A stretch of 64,000 nt of DNA from Ferrovibrio terrae. Its GTDB lineage: Bacteria > Pseudomonadota > Alphaproteobacteria > Ferrovibrionales > Ferrovibrionaceae. Shown here in pieces: positions 8,789 to 19,114 of this stretch; position 1 is the first letter of the stretch; every line of letters starts with the position of its first letter. The stretch is from NCBI RefSeq assembly GCF_007197755.1, contig NZ_CP041636.1, positions 3,880,001 to 3,944,000 on the forward strand, written 5' to 3'. The notes below the pieces were generated by a model, which was given only the letters and a program-made list of their open reading frames with translations, was not told where the DNA came from and did no database searches. A program made the translations under genes and the position numbers.

Positions 8789-10147
8789 TCAGGCCTTCAC
8801 CTTCTCGCGCATGGTGACGAATTCTTCCGCCGCCGTGGGATGAATGCCGATGGTGGCATCGAAATCGGCCTTCTTGGCGCCAGCTTTGATCGCCACCGCG
8901 ATACCCTGCATGATCTCGCCGGCATCTTCGCCGACCATATGCGCGCCGATCACACGGTCGGTCTTGGCATCGACCACCAGCTTCATCATCACGCGCTCGT
9001 CGCGACCCGAAATGGTGGCCTTGAGCGGGCGGAAGCTGGTGCGATAGACATCCACCTCGCCGTATTTGGCGCGCGCATCGGTCTCGCTGAGACCGATGGT
9101 GCCAACCGGCGGCTGGCTGAACACGGCAGCCGGCACATCGGCATGGTCGGGCGAGCGCGGCTTGTTACCGAACACCGTATCGGCGAAGCAATGGCCCTCG
9201 CGGATCGCGACTGGCGTGAGATTGATGCGGTTGGTCACGTCGCCCACCGCGTAGATATTCTCCACGCTGCTGCGCGAATATTCGTTCACCACCACGGCGC
9301 CGTCGGCATCGGTGTTGACGCCGAGCACTTCCAGGCCGAGGCCCGCGGTATTCGGCTTGCGACCGGTGGCGGCCAGCACGGCATCGACTTCCAGAGTGCT
9401 GCCATCGGTCAGATGCACCAGCAGCGCGCCGTCTTTCGCTTTCTCGATCTTGGTCAGGTCGGTCTTGCATTTGAGATCGATGCCGGATTTCCTGATCTCG
9501 CCGGCCAGATGGTTGCGGATATCCTCATCGAAGCCGCGCAGCACCTGCTCGCCGCGATACAGCATCGTCACCTTCGATCCGAAACCGTTGAAGATGCCGG
9601 CGAATTCCAGCGCGATATAGCCGCCGCCGACAATGACGATCCGCTTCGGCTGTTCCTTCAGATGGAACGCCTCGTTCGAGGTGATCATCAGCTCGGCGCC
9701 AGGCACGGCGGGCTTGACCGGATGACCGCCGGTGGCGATCAGTATCTTGTCCGCCGTCACGGTCTTGTCGCCGATCAGGACGGTATGGGCGTCCTTCAGC
9801 GTGGCGCGGCCATCGAAGGTCTTGGCACCGGCATTCTCAAACAGCTTGCGATAGATGCCTTCGAGCCGGGCGATTTCCTTGTCCTTGTTGGCGATCATCG
9901 TGGGCCAATCAAAAACCGGAGATCCAACCGTCCAGCCGAAGCCGGCGGCATCCTCGAAGTCATGCGCGAACTGCGATCCGTAGACCAGCAGCTTCTTCGG
10001 CACGCAGCCGCGGATCACGCAGGTGCCGCCGTAGCGGTATTCCTCGGCCACCGCGACCTTCGCGCCATAACCGCCCGAGATACGCCCGGCGCGTACGCCG
10101 CCCGAACCGCCGCCGATTACAAACAGGTCGAAATCATACTGACTCAT
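8789..10147 (-). CDS. gor: Glutathione-disulfide reductase (FAD-dependent)
   Basis: 452 residues, starting at MSQYDFDLFVIGGGSGG. The FAD-binding GGGSGG is followed by the redox-active disulfide motif GGTCVIRGCVPKK. The NAD(P) domain shows IVIVGGGYIALEFAG, then AVGDVTNRI for FAD and the C-terminal IGIHPTAAEEFVTM, whose His is the catalytic acid-base. The CVIRGCVPKK form and total length match plant/bacterial-type glutathione reductase better than lipoamide dehydrogenase. It overlaps the phosphatase gene upstream by 14 bases. It reduces GSSG to GSH with NADPH in the cytoplasm. Confidence 0.92.
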   Translation of the reverse strand: MSQYDFDLFVIGGGSGGVRAGRISGGYGAKVAVAEEYRYGGTCVIRGCVPKKLLVYGSQFAHDFEDAAGFGWTVGSPVFDWPTMIANKDKEIARLEGIYRKLFENAGAKTFDGRATLKDAHTVLIGDKTVTADKILIATGGHPVKPAVPGAELMITSNEAFHLKEQPKRIVIVGGGYIALEFAGIFNGFGSKVTMLYRGEQVLRGFDEDIRNHLAGEIRKSGIDLKCKTDLTKIEKAKDGALLVHLTDGSTLEVDAVLAATGRKPNTAGLGLEVLGVNTDADGAVVVNEYSRSSVENIYAVGDVTNRINLTPVAIREGHCFADTVFGNKPRSPDHADVPAAVFSQPPVGTIGLSETDARAKYGEVDVYRTSFRPLKATISGRDERVMMKLVVDAKTDRVIGAHMVGEDAGEIMQGIAVAIKAGAKKADFDATIGIHPTAAEEFVTMREKVKA

Positions 10148-10739
10148 CGGGGGCCAATCCTTCCGCGTGATATTCCGCCGGCAATTCATGCCGGCGGCCC
10201 ACGCTGGAGATCAGGGTCCGAACCTCGGGATAGCGATGGGCCACGGCAATGTGGTGCAGCCGGAGGGCTTCGACAAGCGTCCCGCCCAGGCCCAGCATGC
10301 GGTCGGCATGGGCGATCATCACACTGTTGGGCCAGGCCCTGGGCCGGATATCGCCCAATGCGGCAAAGATATCCGCGGCGCGGCCCGGATTGCGCTGGGC
10401 CATCAGCGTGACCGCCGAGGCGGTCGAACGCGACACACCGGCATAGCAATGCACCAGCAGATGCTTCACCGGCTGCGCCGCCAGCTTCTCGCCAACCTTC
10501 AGGATAGCGGCGACATCGGTCTCGCTCGGCAGCGAGCGGCTGCCTTCTTCGGTGACGATATCGTAGAAGCGGAATTCGTCGCGTAGCGCCCTGGGGTGAT
10601 GCACATAGCCATCGGGCTGCGGCGTGCCGGGATCAAGGATGCCGAGGATATGGCTGACGTCACCGGCGAATTCGTGCAGTTCGGCCACGCCGCAGATGCT
10701 GATACGGAACGGCATCAACCCACGTTCGACGGTACTCAT
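10134..10739 (-). CDS. Dual-specificity/tyrosine phosphatase-like protein
   Basis: 201 residues. The catalytic P-loop HCYAGVSRSTASA (HCxxGxxRS) is near residue 97, with an upstream aspartate region compatible with the cysteine-dependent phosphatase fold. Similar proteins are annotated as tyrosine phosphatase-like or dual-specificity phosphatases; the substrate is unknown. The start at 10739 has AAGGAGA about nine bases upstream. It lies 27 bases after glmS and overlaps gor by 14 bases, so it sits mid-operon. Confidence 0.8.
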   Translation of the reverse strand: MSTVERGLMPFRISICGVAELHEFAGDVSHILGILDPGTPQPDGYVHHPRALRDEFRFYDIVTEEGSRSLPSETDVAAILKVGEKLAAQPVKHLLVHCYAGVSRSTASAVTLMAQRNPGRAADIFAALGDIRPRAWPNSVMIAHADRMLGLGGTLVEALRLHHIAVAHRYPEVRTLISSVGRRHELPAEYHAEGLAPDESV

Positions 10740-10766
10740 CAGTCAGGTCTCCTTATTCGCCAAGAA

Positions 10767-12593
10767 TCATTCAACAGTTACGGATTTGGCCAGGTTGCGC
10801 GGCTGGTCCACATCAGTGCCCTTCAGCACCGCGACATGATAGGCCAGCAGCTGCACCGGAATGGCGTAGAGGATCGGCGCGACGAAAGGCTCGACCTGCG
10901 GCAGCACCACGGTGGCGAAGGTGCGCTCGTCCACATGCGCCAGGCCGGCCTTGTCCGACATGAAGATCACCTTGCCGCCGCGTGCCATCACTTCCTGCAT
11001 GTTGGAAATGGTCTTTTCGAACAGGCTGTCGCTCGGTGCGATCACGATCACCGGCACCTGTTCGTCGATCAGCGCGATCGGACCGTGCTTCAGCTCGCCG
11101 GCGGCATAGCCTTCGGCATGGATATAGGAAATCTCCTTCAGCTTCAGCGCGCCTTCCAGCGCCAGCGGGTAGCACGGGCCGCGGCCGATATACAGCACGT
11201 CGCGCGCATCCATGATCTTCTCGGCCAGCGCCTGCAGGTCCTCGTCGTGGTTCAGCACCTCGGCCGCATGCGCCGGCACTTCCATCAGCGCGGCCATCAG
11301 CTTGGCGCTTTCGGCCTCGCTCAGCGCCTTGCGGGCGCGCGCCACCGCCAGGCTGAAGGCGGCCAGCGTGACCAGCTGGCAGGTAAAGGCCTTGGTCGAG
11401 GCGACGCCGATTTCGGGTCCGGCTTTCGTGGGCAGCACACCATCGGCTTCGCGCGCCATGCTGCTTTCCGGCACATTGACGATCACCAGGGTGCGGCCGC
11501 CATTCTGCTTCACATAGCGCATGGCGGCCAGCGTATCGGCCGTCTCGCCCGACTGCGAGATGAAGATCGACAGGCTGTTGGGATCGACCGGCGCTTCGCG
11601 GTAGCGGAATTCAGACGCGACATCGACCTCGACGCCGATGCGGGCATAGCGTTCGAGCCAGTATTTCGCCACCAGGCCGGAATAATACGACGTGCCGCAG
11701 GCCACGATGGTGATGCGGCTGATCTTCGCCAAGTCGATGCCCAGGTCGGGCAGATGCACCCAGCGGTCGGTCGGGCTGACCATGGTGTTGATGGTGTCGC
11801 CCATCACCGCCGGCTGCTCGTAGATTTCCTTGAGCATGTAATGGCGGTAGTTGCCCTTGCCGATCATGGCGCCGCTGATCGCAGTCGGCCGCACGGCGCG
11901 CTGCACCGGCTTGTCGTCAGCATCGAAGAAGCGCGCACCGTCGCGGCTCAGCACCACCCAGTCGCCTTCATCCAGATAGGCGATCTTGTCGGTCAGCGGC
12001 GCCAGTGCCAGCGCATCCGAGCCGAGATACATTTCGCCATTGCCGAAGCCGACGGCCAGCGGCGCGCCGCGACGCGCACCGATCAGCAGATCGGTCTCGC
12101 CGTGGAACAGGATGGCCAGCGCAAAGGCGCCACGCAGGCGGCCGAGCGCGGTTTTGACGGCGTCTTCCGGCTTCAGTCCCTCGATCAGATACTGGTCGAT
12201 CAGGCGCACGGCCACTTCCGTGTCGGTCTGGCTCTGAAACTTGTGACCCTTGGCCAGCAGTTCCTCGCCCAGCTCGCGGTAATTCTCGATAATGCCGTTA
12301 TGCACCAGCGCGACGCGCTCGGTGGCATGCGGGTGTGCATTCGACTCATTCGGCGCGCCATGCGTGGCCCAGCGCGTATGCGCGATGCCGATCAGGCCCT
12401 GCAGCGGTTCTTCCTGCAGGCGGGCCTGCAGGTTGACGATCTTGCCTTCGGCGCGGCGGCGCTCCAGCGCGCCGCTCTTCACCAGCGTGGCGACTCCGGC
12501 CGAGTCATAGCCGCGATATTCCAGCCGTTTCAGGCCATCAACCAGCAGCGGCACCACATCCCGCGTGCCGACGACACCGACAATTCCACACAT
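10767..12593 (-). CDS. glmS: Glutamine--fructose-6-phosphate aminotransferase (isomerizing) GlmS
   Basis: 608 residues. It makes glucosamine-6-phosphate from fructose-6-P and glutamine, the first step to UDP-GlcNAc. The mature enzyme begins with the catalytic Cys of MCGIVGVVG. The glutaminase domain covers about 1-220 (TRWATHGAPNESNAHPH); two SIS sugar-isomerase domains follow (SQSGETADTLAAMRY, RGPCYPLALEGALKLKEIS). The C-terminus PRNLAKSVTVE is the conserved tail that closes the active site. Its AGGAG site overlaps the glmU stop 11 bases upstream, so the two are coupled. No glmS ribozyme is expected or seen. Confidence 0.97.
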   Translation of the reverse strand: MCGIVGVVGTRDVVPLLVDGLKRLEYRGYDSAGVATLVKSGALERRRAEGKIVNLQARLQEEPLQGLIGIAHTRWATHGAPNESNAHPHATERVALVHNGIIENYRELGEELLAKGHKFQSQTDTEVAVRLIDQYLIEGLKPEDAVKTALGRLRGAFALAILFHGETDLLIGARRGAPLAVGFGNGEMYLGSDALALAPLTDKIAYLDEGDWVVLSRDGARFFDADDKPVQRAVRPTAISGAMIGKGNYRHYMLKEIYEQPAVMGDTINTMVSPTDRWVHLPDLGIDLAKISRITIVACGTSYYSGLVAKYWLERYARIGVEVDVASEFRYREAPVDPNSLSIFISQSGETADTLAAMRYVKQNGGRTLVIVNVPESSMAREADGVLPTKAGPEIGVASTKAFTCQLVTLAAFSLAVARARKALSEAESAKLMAALMEVPAHAAEVLNHDEDLQALAEKIMDARDVLYIGRGPCYPLALEGALKLKEISYIHAEGYAAGELKHGPIALIDEQVPVIVIAPSDSLFEKTISNMQEVMARGGKVIFMSDKAGLAHVDERTFATVVLPQVEPFVAPILYAIPVQLLAYHVAVLKGTDVDQPRNLAKSVTVE

Positions 12594-12604
12594 GCTGGAA
12601 ACTC

Positions 12605-13954
12605 CTACTTCTTCTTGCGGGTGGCGACTTTCGCCTTGCGGAAGGCAGCGGCCTTGCCCGGTTTATCTTCCTGACGGCCGCGCCCGAGGCTGAGCGCATC
12701 GGCGGGTACGTTGCGGGTGATCACGCTGCCGGCCGCGACGATGGCGCCGTCACCGATCTTCACGGGTGCCACCAGCGCCGAATTCGAGCCGATGAAGGCA
12801 CCGGCGCCGATATCGGTATGATGCTTGTCGTAGCCGTCGTAATTGCAGGTGATGGTGCCGGCGCCGATATTGGCCTTCGCGCCGACGCGGGCATCGCCGA
12901 TATAGGTCAGGTGATTGACCTTGGCGCCCGCCTCGATACTGGCATTCTTGATCTCGACGAAATTGCCGACATGGGCATTGGCCGCGAGCTTCGCACCCGG
13001 CCGCAGACGCGCGAACGGGCCGACTGTGGCGCCTTCGGCAATGCTGGCGCCTTCGATATGGCTGTGGCTGCGGATCACGACATTGTCGCCCACGCTGACC
13101 TTCGGGCCAAACACCACGAAGGGCTCGATCACGACATCGCGGCCGAACTGGGTGTCCTTGCGCAAATACACCGTCTCCGGCGCGGTCATGGTAACGCCGC
13201 CGGCCATGGCGGCCAGGCGCAGGCGCTGCTGCATCGCCGCTTCGGCCACGCTCAGTTCGGCGCGGGTGTTGATGCCCATCACCTCGACCGGATCGGCCTC
13301 CACCACGCGGCAGGTCCAGCCCTTCGCATTGGCATGCTCCACCGTGTCGGTGAGCAGGAATTCGCCCTGCGCATTCTTGTCGCTCAGCTTCTTCAGCAGC
13401 GCCGGCAGGCGTTCGCTGTCAAACGCGACCAGCCCGGCATTGCACAGCCGCACGGCGCGTTCTTCCTCAGAGGCGTTCTTGAACTCAACGATCTTCTGCA
13501 GCTTACCTTTGCCATCCACGATCAGCCGGCCATAGGCGGCAGGATCGACCGGACGGAAGCCGACGATCACGGCGGCCGGATCGTCCTTGCCGCGACGCGC
13601 TGCCAGCAGGTTCTGGATCAGCGCCGTGGTCAGCAGCGGCGTATCGCCGAACAGCACGACGACATCGCCCCTGAAACCCTTCAGCGCCGGCAGCGCCGCC
13701 ATCACGGCATGGCCGGTGCCGCGCGCCGGATGCTGGATCGCGATCTTCGCCGGCTGAGCCGCAGCGGCCACCGCATCCTGGCCCTTGCCAGTGACGATGA
13801 TGACGCGTGCCGGCTTCAGCACGGCAGCAGCGTCCAGCACATGGCCGAGCATCGCCCGGCCGGCCACCGGATGCAGCACCTTGGGCTGTGCAGACTTCAT
13901 GCGCGTGCCCTGGCCTGCTGCCAGAATGACTACTGCTACCGGCCGTTTCGCCAT
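12605..13954 (-). CDS. glmU: Bifunctional UDP-N-acetylglucosamine pyrophosphorylase / glucosamine-1-phosphate N-acetyltransferase GlmU
   Basis: 449 residues. The N-terminal nucleotidyltransferase domain starts VVILAAGQGTRMKS (residues 8-21), with VVVLFGDTPLLT downstream. The C-terminal half is a left-handed beta-helix of hexapeptide repeats (VIEPFVVFGPKVSVGDNVVI) with the catalytic region NHLTYIGDARVGAKANIGAG. The C-terminal tail is Lys/Arg rich. It completes UDP-GlcNAc synthesis for peptidoglycan and LPS. It is the promoter-proximal gene of the leftward run, divergent from gph across 129 bases. Confidence 0.97.
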   Translation of the reverse strand: MAKRPVAVVILAAGQGTRMKSAQPKVLHPVAGRAMLGHVLDAAAVLKPARVIIVTGKGQDAVAAAAQPAKIAIQHPARGTGHAVMAALPALKGFRGDVVVLFGDTPLLTTALIQNLLAARRGKDDPAAVIVGFRPVDPAAYGRLIVDGKGKLQKIVEFKNASEEERAVRLCNAGLVAFDSERLPALLKKLSDKNAQGEFLLTDTVEHANAKGWTCRVVEADPVEVMGINTRAELSVAEAAMQQRLRLAAMAGGVTMTAPETVYLRKDTQFGRDVVIEPFVVFGPKVSVGDNVVIRSHSHIEGASIAEGATVGPFARLRPGAKLAANAHVGNFVEIKNASIEAGAKVNHLTYIGDARVGAKANIGAGTITCNYDGYDKHHTDIGAGAFIGSNSALVAPVKIGDGAIVAAGSVITRNVPADALSLGRGRQEDKPGKAAAFRKAKVATRKKK

Positions 13955-14030
13955 GCTTCACTTCCGTGTACAAAAAAACGCGATTCGCCGCATTTCAGCG
14001 CGCGGACAGTGTCATAGCCGCGTCGGCCAA

Positions 14031-14052
14031 CGGAAATCAAATCCCATTTCCG
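14031..14052. promoter_or_regulatory. Inverted repeat between glmU and gph
   Basis: A perfect 7-base inverted repeat, CGGAAAT / ATTTCCG with an 8-base spacer, lies in the 129-base divergent gap, about 30 bases before the gph start. It could be an operator for gph or for the glmU-glmS transcript. No known consensus is matched. Confidence 0.3.
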
Positions 14053-14083
14053 TCTGTTTCAGGGTCTTTCTAATTGTAACACC

Positions 14084-14752
14084 ATGACTCAAAAGGCAAT
14101 TCTGTTCGATCTCGATGGTACGCTGGTCGACACGGCGCCTGACCTCGCCGCTGCCACCGATCACGCCCTGGTCCGCGCCGGGCGACCGGCCATCGGCCTT
14201 GAGTCGGTGCGCAGCATGGTCGGTGACGGCGCCCGCGCCCTGATCGAGAAGGGCTTCAGAGCCTCGGGCGGCATGCCGGAGCCGGCGGCCTTCGAGGCCG
14301 CCTTCAGCGACTTCATGATCTACTACGGGCGCCATATCGCCGCGACCAGCCGGCCGTTTCCCGGCGTCGCCACCTGCCTGGCTGCGCTGGCCGAACAGGG
14401 CTACGCGCTGGCCGTCTGCACCAACAAGCCGGAAGCCTTGAGTCGCAGCCTGCTCGACCAGCTTGGCCTCTCCGGCTTCTTCGGTGCGGTGGTGGGCGGC
14501 GACAGTCTGCTGGTGCGCAAGCCCGATCCCGGCCATATCCGCGGCACGCTGGACAAGCTGGGCCCGGCTTTCGACTGGGCCGCGATGGTGGGCGATTCCG
14601 CCAACGACGTGAATGCGGCCAGGGCCGCCGGCCTGCCCTGCGTGGTGGTCAGCTTCGGCTATACGCAGATCGCGCCCAAAGACCTGGGCGGTGACCGGCT
14701 GATCGATCATTTCTCGGAATTGCCCGATGCGCTGGTCGCGCTGGGTGGATGA
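14084..14752 (+). CDS. gph: Phosphoglycolate phosphatase (HAD family)
   Basis: 222-residue HAD hydrolase. Motif I is FDLDGTLVDT (nucleophile Asp near residue 9), motif II is the VCTNKPE region, motif III the lysine in LLVRKPDP and motif IV MVGDSANDV. The cap-1 domain and length match Gph, which dephosphorylates 2-phosphoglycolate. Other HAD substrates cannot be excluded. It is divergent from glmU and convergent with the histidine kinase gene, leaving five bases between stops. Confidence 0.85.
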   Translation: MTQKAILFDLDGTLVDTAPDLAAATDHALVRAGRPAIGLESVRSMVGDGARALIEKGFRASGGMPEPAAFEAAFSDFMIYYGRHIAATSRPFPGVATCLAALAEQGYALAVCTNKPEALSRSLLDQLGLSGFFGAVVGGDSLLVRKPDPGHIRGTLDKLGPAFDWAAMVGDSANDVNAARAAGLPCVVVSFGYTQIAPKDLGGDRLIDHFSELPDALVALGG

Positions 14753-14757
14753 GACGC

Positions 14758-16155
<1,398 letters not shown>

Positions 16156-16166
16156 GATGACGCGGC

Positions 16167-17222
16167 TCAGTTCGACAGGCTGCCGCGGGCGCGATAGAAG
16201 CGCTCCGCGCCGGCATGCAGCGGCAGACTGCGGCCGATCAGGGCATCGGTGAAGCGGACATCTGCGCCGCGCGGATGGCCTTTGCCGAGCAATGACTGAC
16301 CGCGCTGGCTCCACAGTGCCTCCAGCACGGCCTGCACGCGCTCGTCAGGCACGTCGGCGCGCACCACGAGCTGCGCACCCACCATCAGGCTGCCCACAGC
16401 GGTTGTCTGCCCCGGATAGGCGCCGGCCGGAATCTGGCCGTAGCTGAGGAAGGGATTCTGCCGTACCAGACGGGTGGCCGCATCGGCATCGACGCCGACC
16501 AGGCTGGCCGGTCCGCTGGCCAGCGCTTCGCTGACCGCTTTGGTGGGCCAGCCGGCAACGATGAAAAAGGCATCGAGTTGCCCGGTCAGCAGCCGCGGCA
16601 AGGCCAGATCGGGTTTGATATAGACGGGGCGCAGATCGGCTTCCGACAGGCGATAGGCGCTCAGCAGGTTGCGCACATGCACCAGCGTGCCCGAACCCGG
16701 CTCGTCCATCGCGACGGTGCGGCCACGCAGATCGCCGAGGGCAGTGATGCGGGCCTCGCGCCGCACCACCACATGCATCGCCTCCGAGTAGAGGTGCGCG
16801 ACGAAGCGCAGGCGGTCGTGCCTGCCCTTGCCCGTGAAGATTTCCCTGGCGTTGAAGGCCCAGTCGGCGACATCCGCCTGCACCAGCGCCATCTCGATTT
16901 CACCATTCTGCAGACCGGCGACATTGGCGACCGAGCCGTTCGAGGTCTGCGCCACCGCCACCAGGCCCGGCACGCCGCAGCGGCCGTCTCGTGCATCGGA
17001 AGAATTGCAGCCCGGGCCGACCGGCATGTCGCTGACCGCCTGGGCGATCAGGCTGCCAATGGGAAAATACGTGCCGCTCTGACCGCCAGTGCCGATGCGC
17101 AGGATGCTGGTCTGGGCTTCGGCAGTCACGGCTCCCAGAAGCACCGCAGCGAACAACAGCAGCGCGCCCCGGATAGCACCCTGGGGGGCGCGGAAACGTC
17201 GGATGGCGGCGCGGAAAGCCAT
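16167..17222 (-). CDS. TAXI-family TRAP-type solute receptor
   Basis: About 351 residues. An N-terminal signal peptide (hydrophobic GALLLFAAVLLGAVTAEAQ) is followed by the TAXI hallmark ILRIGTGGQSGTYFPIG and the ligand-binding core (EIEMALVQADVADWAF; MDEPGSGTLVHVRNLL). The family normally delivers substrates to a TRAP permease, but no DctM/DctQ-type permease is present here. Instead it sits four bases after maiA and 11 bases before a histidine kinase gene. ATG 17222 is used; ATG 17237, overlapping the maiA end, is also possible. The ligand is unknown. Confidence 0.9.
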   Translation of the reverse strand: MAFRAAIRRFRAPQGAIRGALLLFAAVLLGAVTAEAQTSILRIGTGGQSGTYFPIGSLIAQAVSDMPVGPGCNSSDARDGRCGVPGLVAVAQTSNGSVANVAGLQNGEIEMALVQADVADWAFNAREIFTGKGRHDRLRFVAHLYSEAMHVVVRREARITALGDLRGRTVAMDEPGSGTLVHVRNLLSAYRLSEADLRPVYIKPDLALPRLLTGQLDAFFIVAGWPTKAVSEALASGPASLVGVDADAATRLVRQNPFLSYGQIPAGAYPGQTTAVGSLMVGAQLVVRADVPDERVQAVLEALWSQRGQSLLGKGHPRGADVRFTDALIGRSLPLHAGAERFYRARGSLSN

Positions 17223-17226
17223 GCGG

Positions 17227-17868
17227 TTATTCGGCATCCGGCTGGTTGGCCGGGGCAGCATCGGCGAAGGCCTTCACCTTCTGGCATTCGGCGTCGATCC
17301 GCACCACGGTGGGGCAGCCCGACAGGTCTGCCTTGAAGCGGCGGCCATTGGCGACCTGCGGCACCAGGCAGAGATCGGCCAGCGTCGGCGTGTCGCCATG
17401 GCAGAAGCGGCCGGTCTGCGGGCTGGCGACCAGCATCTGCTCCACGGCCTGCAGCCCCTCTTCCACCCAGTGGCGATACCAGTCGTCCCTCTGCGCCTCG
17501 CTGACGCCCAGCTTGCCGGTCAGGTAGCGCAGCACGCGGGGGTTGTTGATCGGGTGGATTTCGCAGGCCACGGCCAGCGCCAGCGCCCGCACGCGGGCGC
17601 GCTCCAGCGGGTCCCTCGGCAGCAATGCCGGCTGCGGATGGGTTTCTTCCAGATATTCGATGATCGCCAGCGACTGGGTCAGCAACTGGCCGCTGTCGGT
17701 CTTCAGCACCGGCAGCAGTTTCTGCGGATTGATCGCGGCAAAGCTCTCGGCAAGCTGCTCCAGCTTGGCAAGGTGGACAAAGGTCTGATCGTAGGCGAGG
17801 CCCTTGAGGTTGAGCGCGATCCGGACCCGATAGGCGGCCGAGGACCTGAAATAACCGTACAGCAGCAT
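17227..17868 (-). CDS. maiA: Maleylacetoacetate isomerase (zeta-class GST)
   Basis: 213 residues with the zeta-GST N-terminal signature LYGYFRSSAAYRVRIALNLK (the SSxxxRVRIAL glutathione site). NPQKLLPVL and a GST C-terminal helical domain including NPRVLRYL follow. It isomerises maleylacetoacetate to fumarylacetoacetate in tyrosine/homogentisate degradation, using GSH made available by Gor. The other three steps are encoded at 20325-23692. It is the first gene of a leftward group with the TAXI receptor and kinase, and has AGGAGG upstream of the start. Confidence 0.93.
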   Translation of the reverse strand: MLLYGYFRSSAAYRVRIALNLKGLAYDQTFVHLAKLEQLAESFAAINPQKLLPVLKTDSGQLLTQSLAIIEYLEETHPQPALLPRDPLERARVRALALAVACEIHPINNPRVLRYLTGKLGVSEAQRDDWYRHWVEEGLQAVEQMLVASPQTGRFCHGDTPTLADLCLVPQVANGRRFKADLSGCPTVVRIDAECQKVKAFADAAPANQPDAE

Positions 17869-17980
17869 GCTTGCCTCCTCCTGACCCGGATTCTAGCCCA
17901 GTCGCCGTTGTGTTACAAAGCCTTGGTGGGTCTCTGCGGTCACCCGAAAGGGTTGCCGCGACGGCGTGCCGCGCTCTATT

Positions 17981-18040
17981 GTCTGCGCTCCGCAGCGCCC
18001 CCATCTGAAGGGGATCGCCAGAAGCAGACTGGGCGGAGCG
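17981..18040. other. Nested inverted repeats in the maiA/thiSG intergenic region
   Basis: Within the 242-base gap, CGCTCCGC (17986-17993) pairs perfectly with GCGGAGCG (18033-18040). GTCTGC (17981-17986) pairs with GCAGAC (18024-18029), and CCCC (17999-18002) with GGGG (18010-18013). The first two stems exclude each other, so alternative folds are possible in a leader of thiSG. I looked for the THI-box (TPP riboswitch) core and did not find it. It may simply be GC-rich sequence. Confidence 0.25.
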
Positions 18041-18110
18041 GGTCGGGAGTGGGCTGAACGGCAGAAGACCGGTAGGCCGGGTATTTGGGGGCCAGCAGGG
18101 TAGAGTTGAG

Positions 18111-19094
18111 ATGCGCCTGACGATTAACGGCGAGATGCGGGATATGACCAGCGCGGGCACCGTGACCGAGCTGCTGTCCGCGCTCGAACTCGATGCGCGC
18201 AAGATCGCCATCGAACTGAACCGCGAAATCGTGCCGCGCTCCGCCTATGACGCCACCGGCCTGAACGACGGCGACAAGATCGAGATCGTGCATTTCATCG
18301 GCGGCGGCAACGCGCCCCACAAGGATGACGACTATTTCGAGGTGGCGGGCCAGCGCTTCCGCTCGCGGCTGCTGGTCGGCACCGGCAAGTACAAGGATTT
18401 CGAAGAGACCAAACTGGCCATCGAGGCGTCCGGCGCCGAGATCGTCACCGTGGCAGTGCGGCGCGTCAACGTCACCGACCGCAACAAGCCGATGCTGGTC
18501 GATTACGTCGACCCGAAGAAATACACCTACCTGCCCAACACCGCCGGCTGCTACACCGCCGATGATGCCGTGCGCACGCTGCGCCTGGCACGCGAGGCCG
18601 GCGGCTGGAAGCTGGTCAAGCTCGAGGTGCTGGGCGACCAGAAGACGCTGTATCCCGACATGGAAGCCACGCTGGAAGCCACCAAAGCGCTGGTGAAGGA
18701 CGGCTTCGACGTCATGGTCTACTGCGCCGACGATCCGATCGCGGCCAGGAAGCTGGAGGACCTCGGCGCCTGCGCGATCATGCCGCTGGCCGCGCCGATC
18801 GGTTCCGGCCTTGGCCTGCAGAATCCGGTCACCATCCGCATCATCATCGAGAATGCGAAAGTTCCGGTGCTGGTCGATGCCGGCGTGGGCACTGCGTCTG
18901 ACGCCGCCGTGGCGATGGAACTGGGCTGCGACGGCGTGCTGATGAACACGGCGATTGCCGAAGCGAAAGACCCGATCCGTATGGCACGCGCCATGAAGCT
19001 GGCGATCGAGGCCGGCCGCCTGGCCTACCAGGCCGGCCGCATGCCGAAGAAACTCTATGCCGATCCCTCCTCGCCGCTCGCCGGCCTGATCTGA
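18111..19094 (+). CDS. thiG: ThiS-ThiG fusion: sulfur carrier protein / thiazole synthase
   Basis: 327 residues. Residues 1-66 are a ThiS ubiquitin-like sulfur carrier ending in VHFIGGG; ThiG begins near residue 76 ([20 protein letters not shown]). ThiG features include the Schiff-base lysine region [16 protein letters not shown] and phosphate-binding loops ([19 protein letters not shown]). It condenses dehydroglycine, the ThiS sulfur and deoxyxylulose-5-P to make the thiazole of thiamine. The fusion is known in some alphaproteobacteria, but it buries the ThiS Gly-Gly that normally must be a free C-terminus. No other thi gene is adjacent. Confidence 0.93.
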   Translation: MRLTINGEMRDMTSAGTVTELLSALELDARKIAIELNREIVPRSAYDATGLNDGDKIEIVHFIGGGNAPHKDDDYFEVAGQRFRSRLLVGTGKYKDFEETKLAIEASGAEIVTVAVRRVNVTDRNKPMLVDYVDPKKYTYLPNTAGCYTADDAVRTLRLAREAGGWKLVKLEVLGDQKTLYPDMEATLEATKALVKDGFDVMVYCADDPIAARKLEDLGACAIMPLAAPIGSGLGLQNPVTIRIIIENAKVPVLVDAGVGTASDAAVAMELGCDGVLMNTAIAEAKDPIRMARAMKLAIEAGRLAYQAGRMPKKLYADPSSPLAGLI

Positions 19095-19114
19095 CCGTGC
19101 GAGGCTGAACGACC

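Noticed and set aside
6734-12674. Long plus-strand frames opposite cobQ, gor and glmS (500-690 codons)
   Set aside because: Shadows of securely identified minus-strand enzymes; products are Gln/His/Arg-rich with no motifs.
17869-18110. TPP (THI-box) riboswitch before thiSG
   Set aside because: The conserved CTGAGA and ACCTGA core elements are missing.
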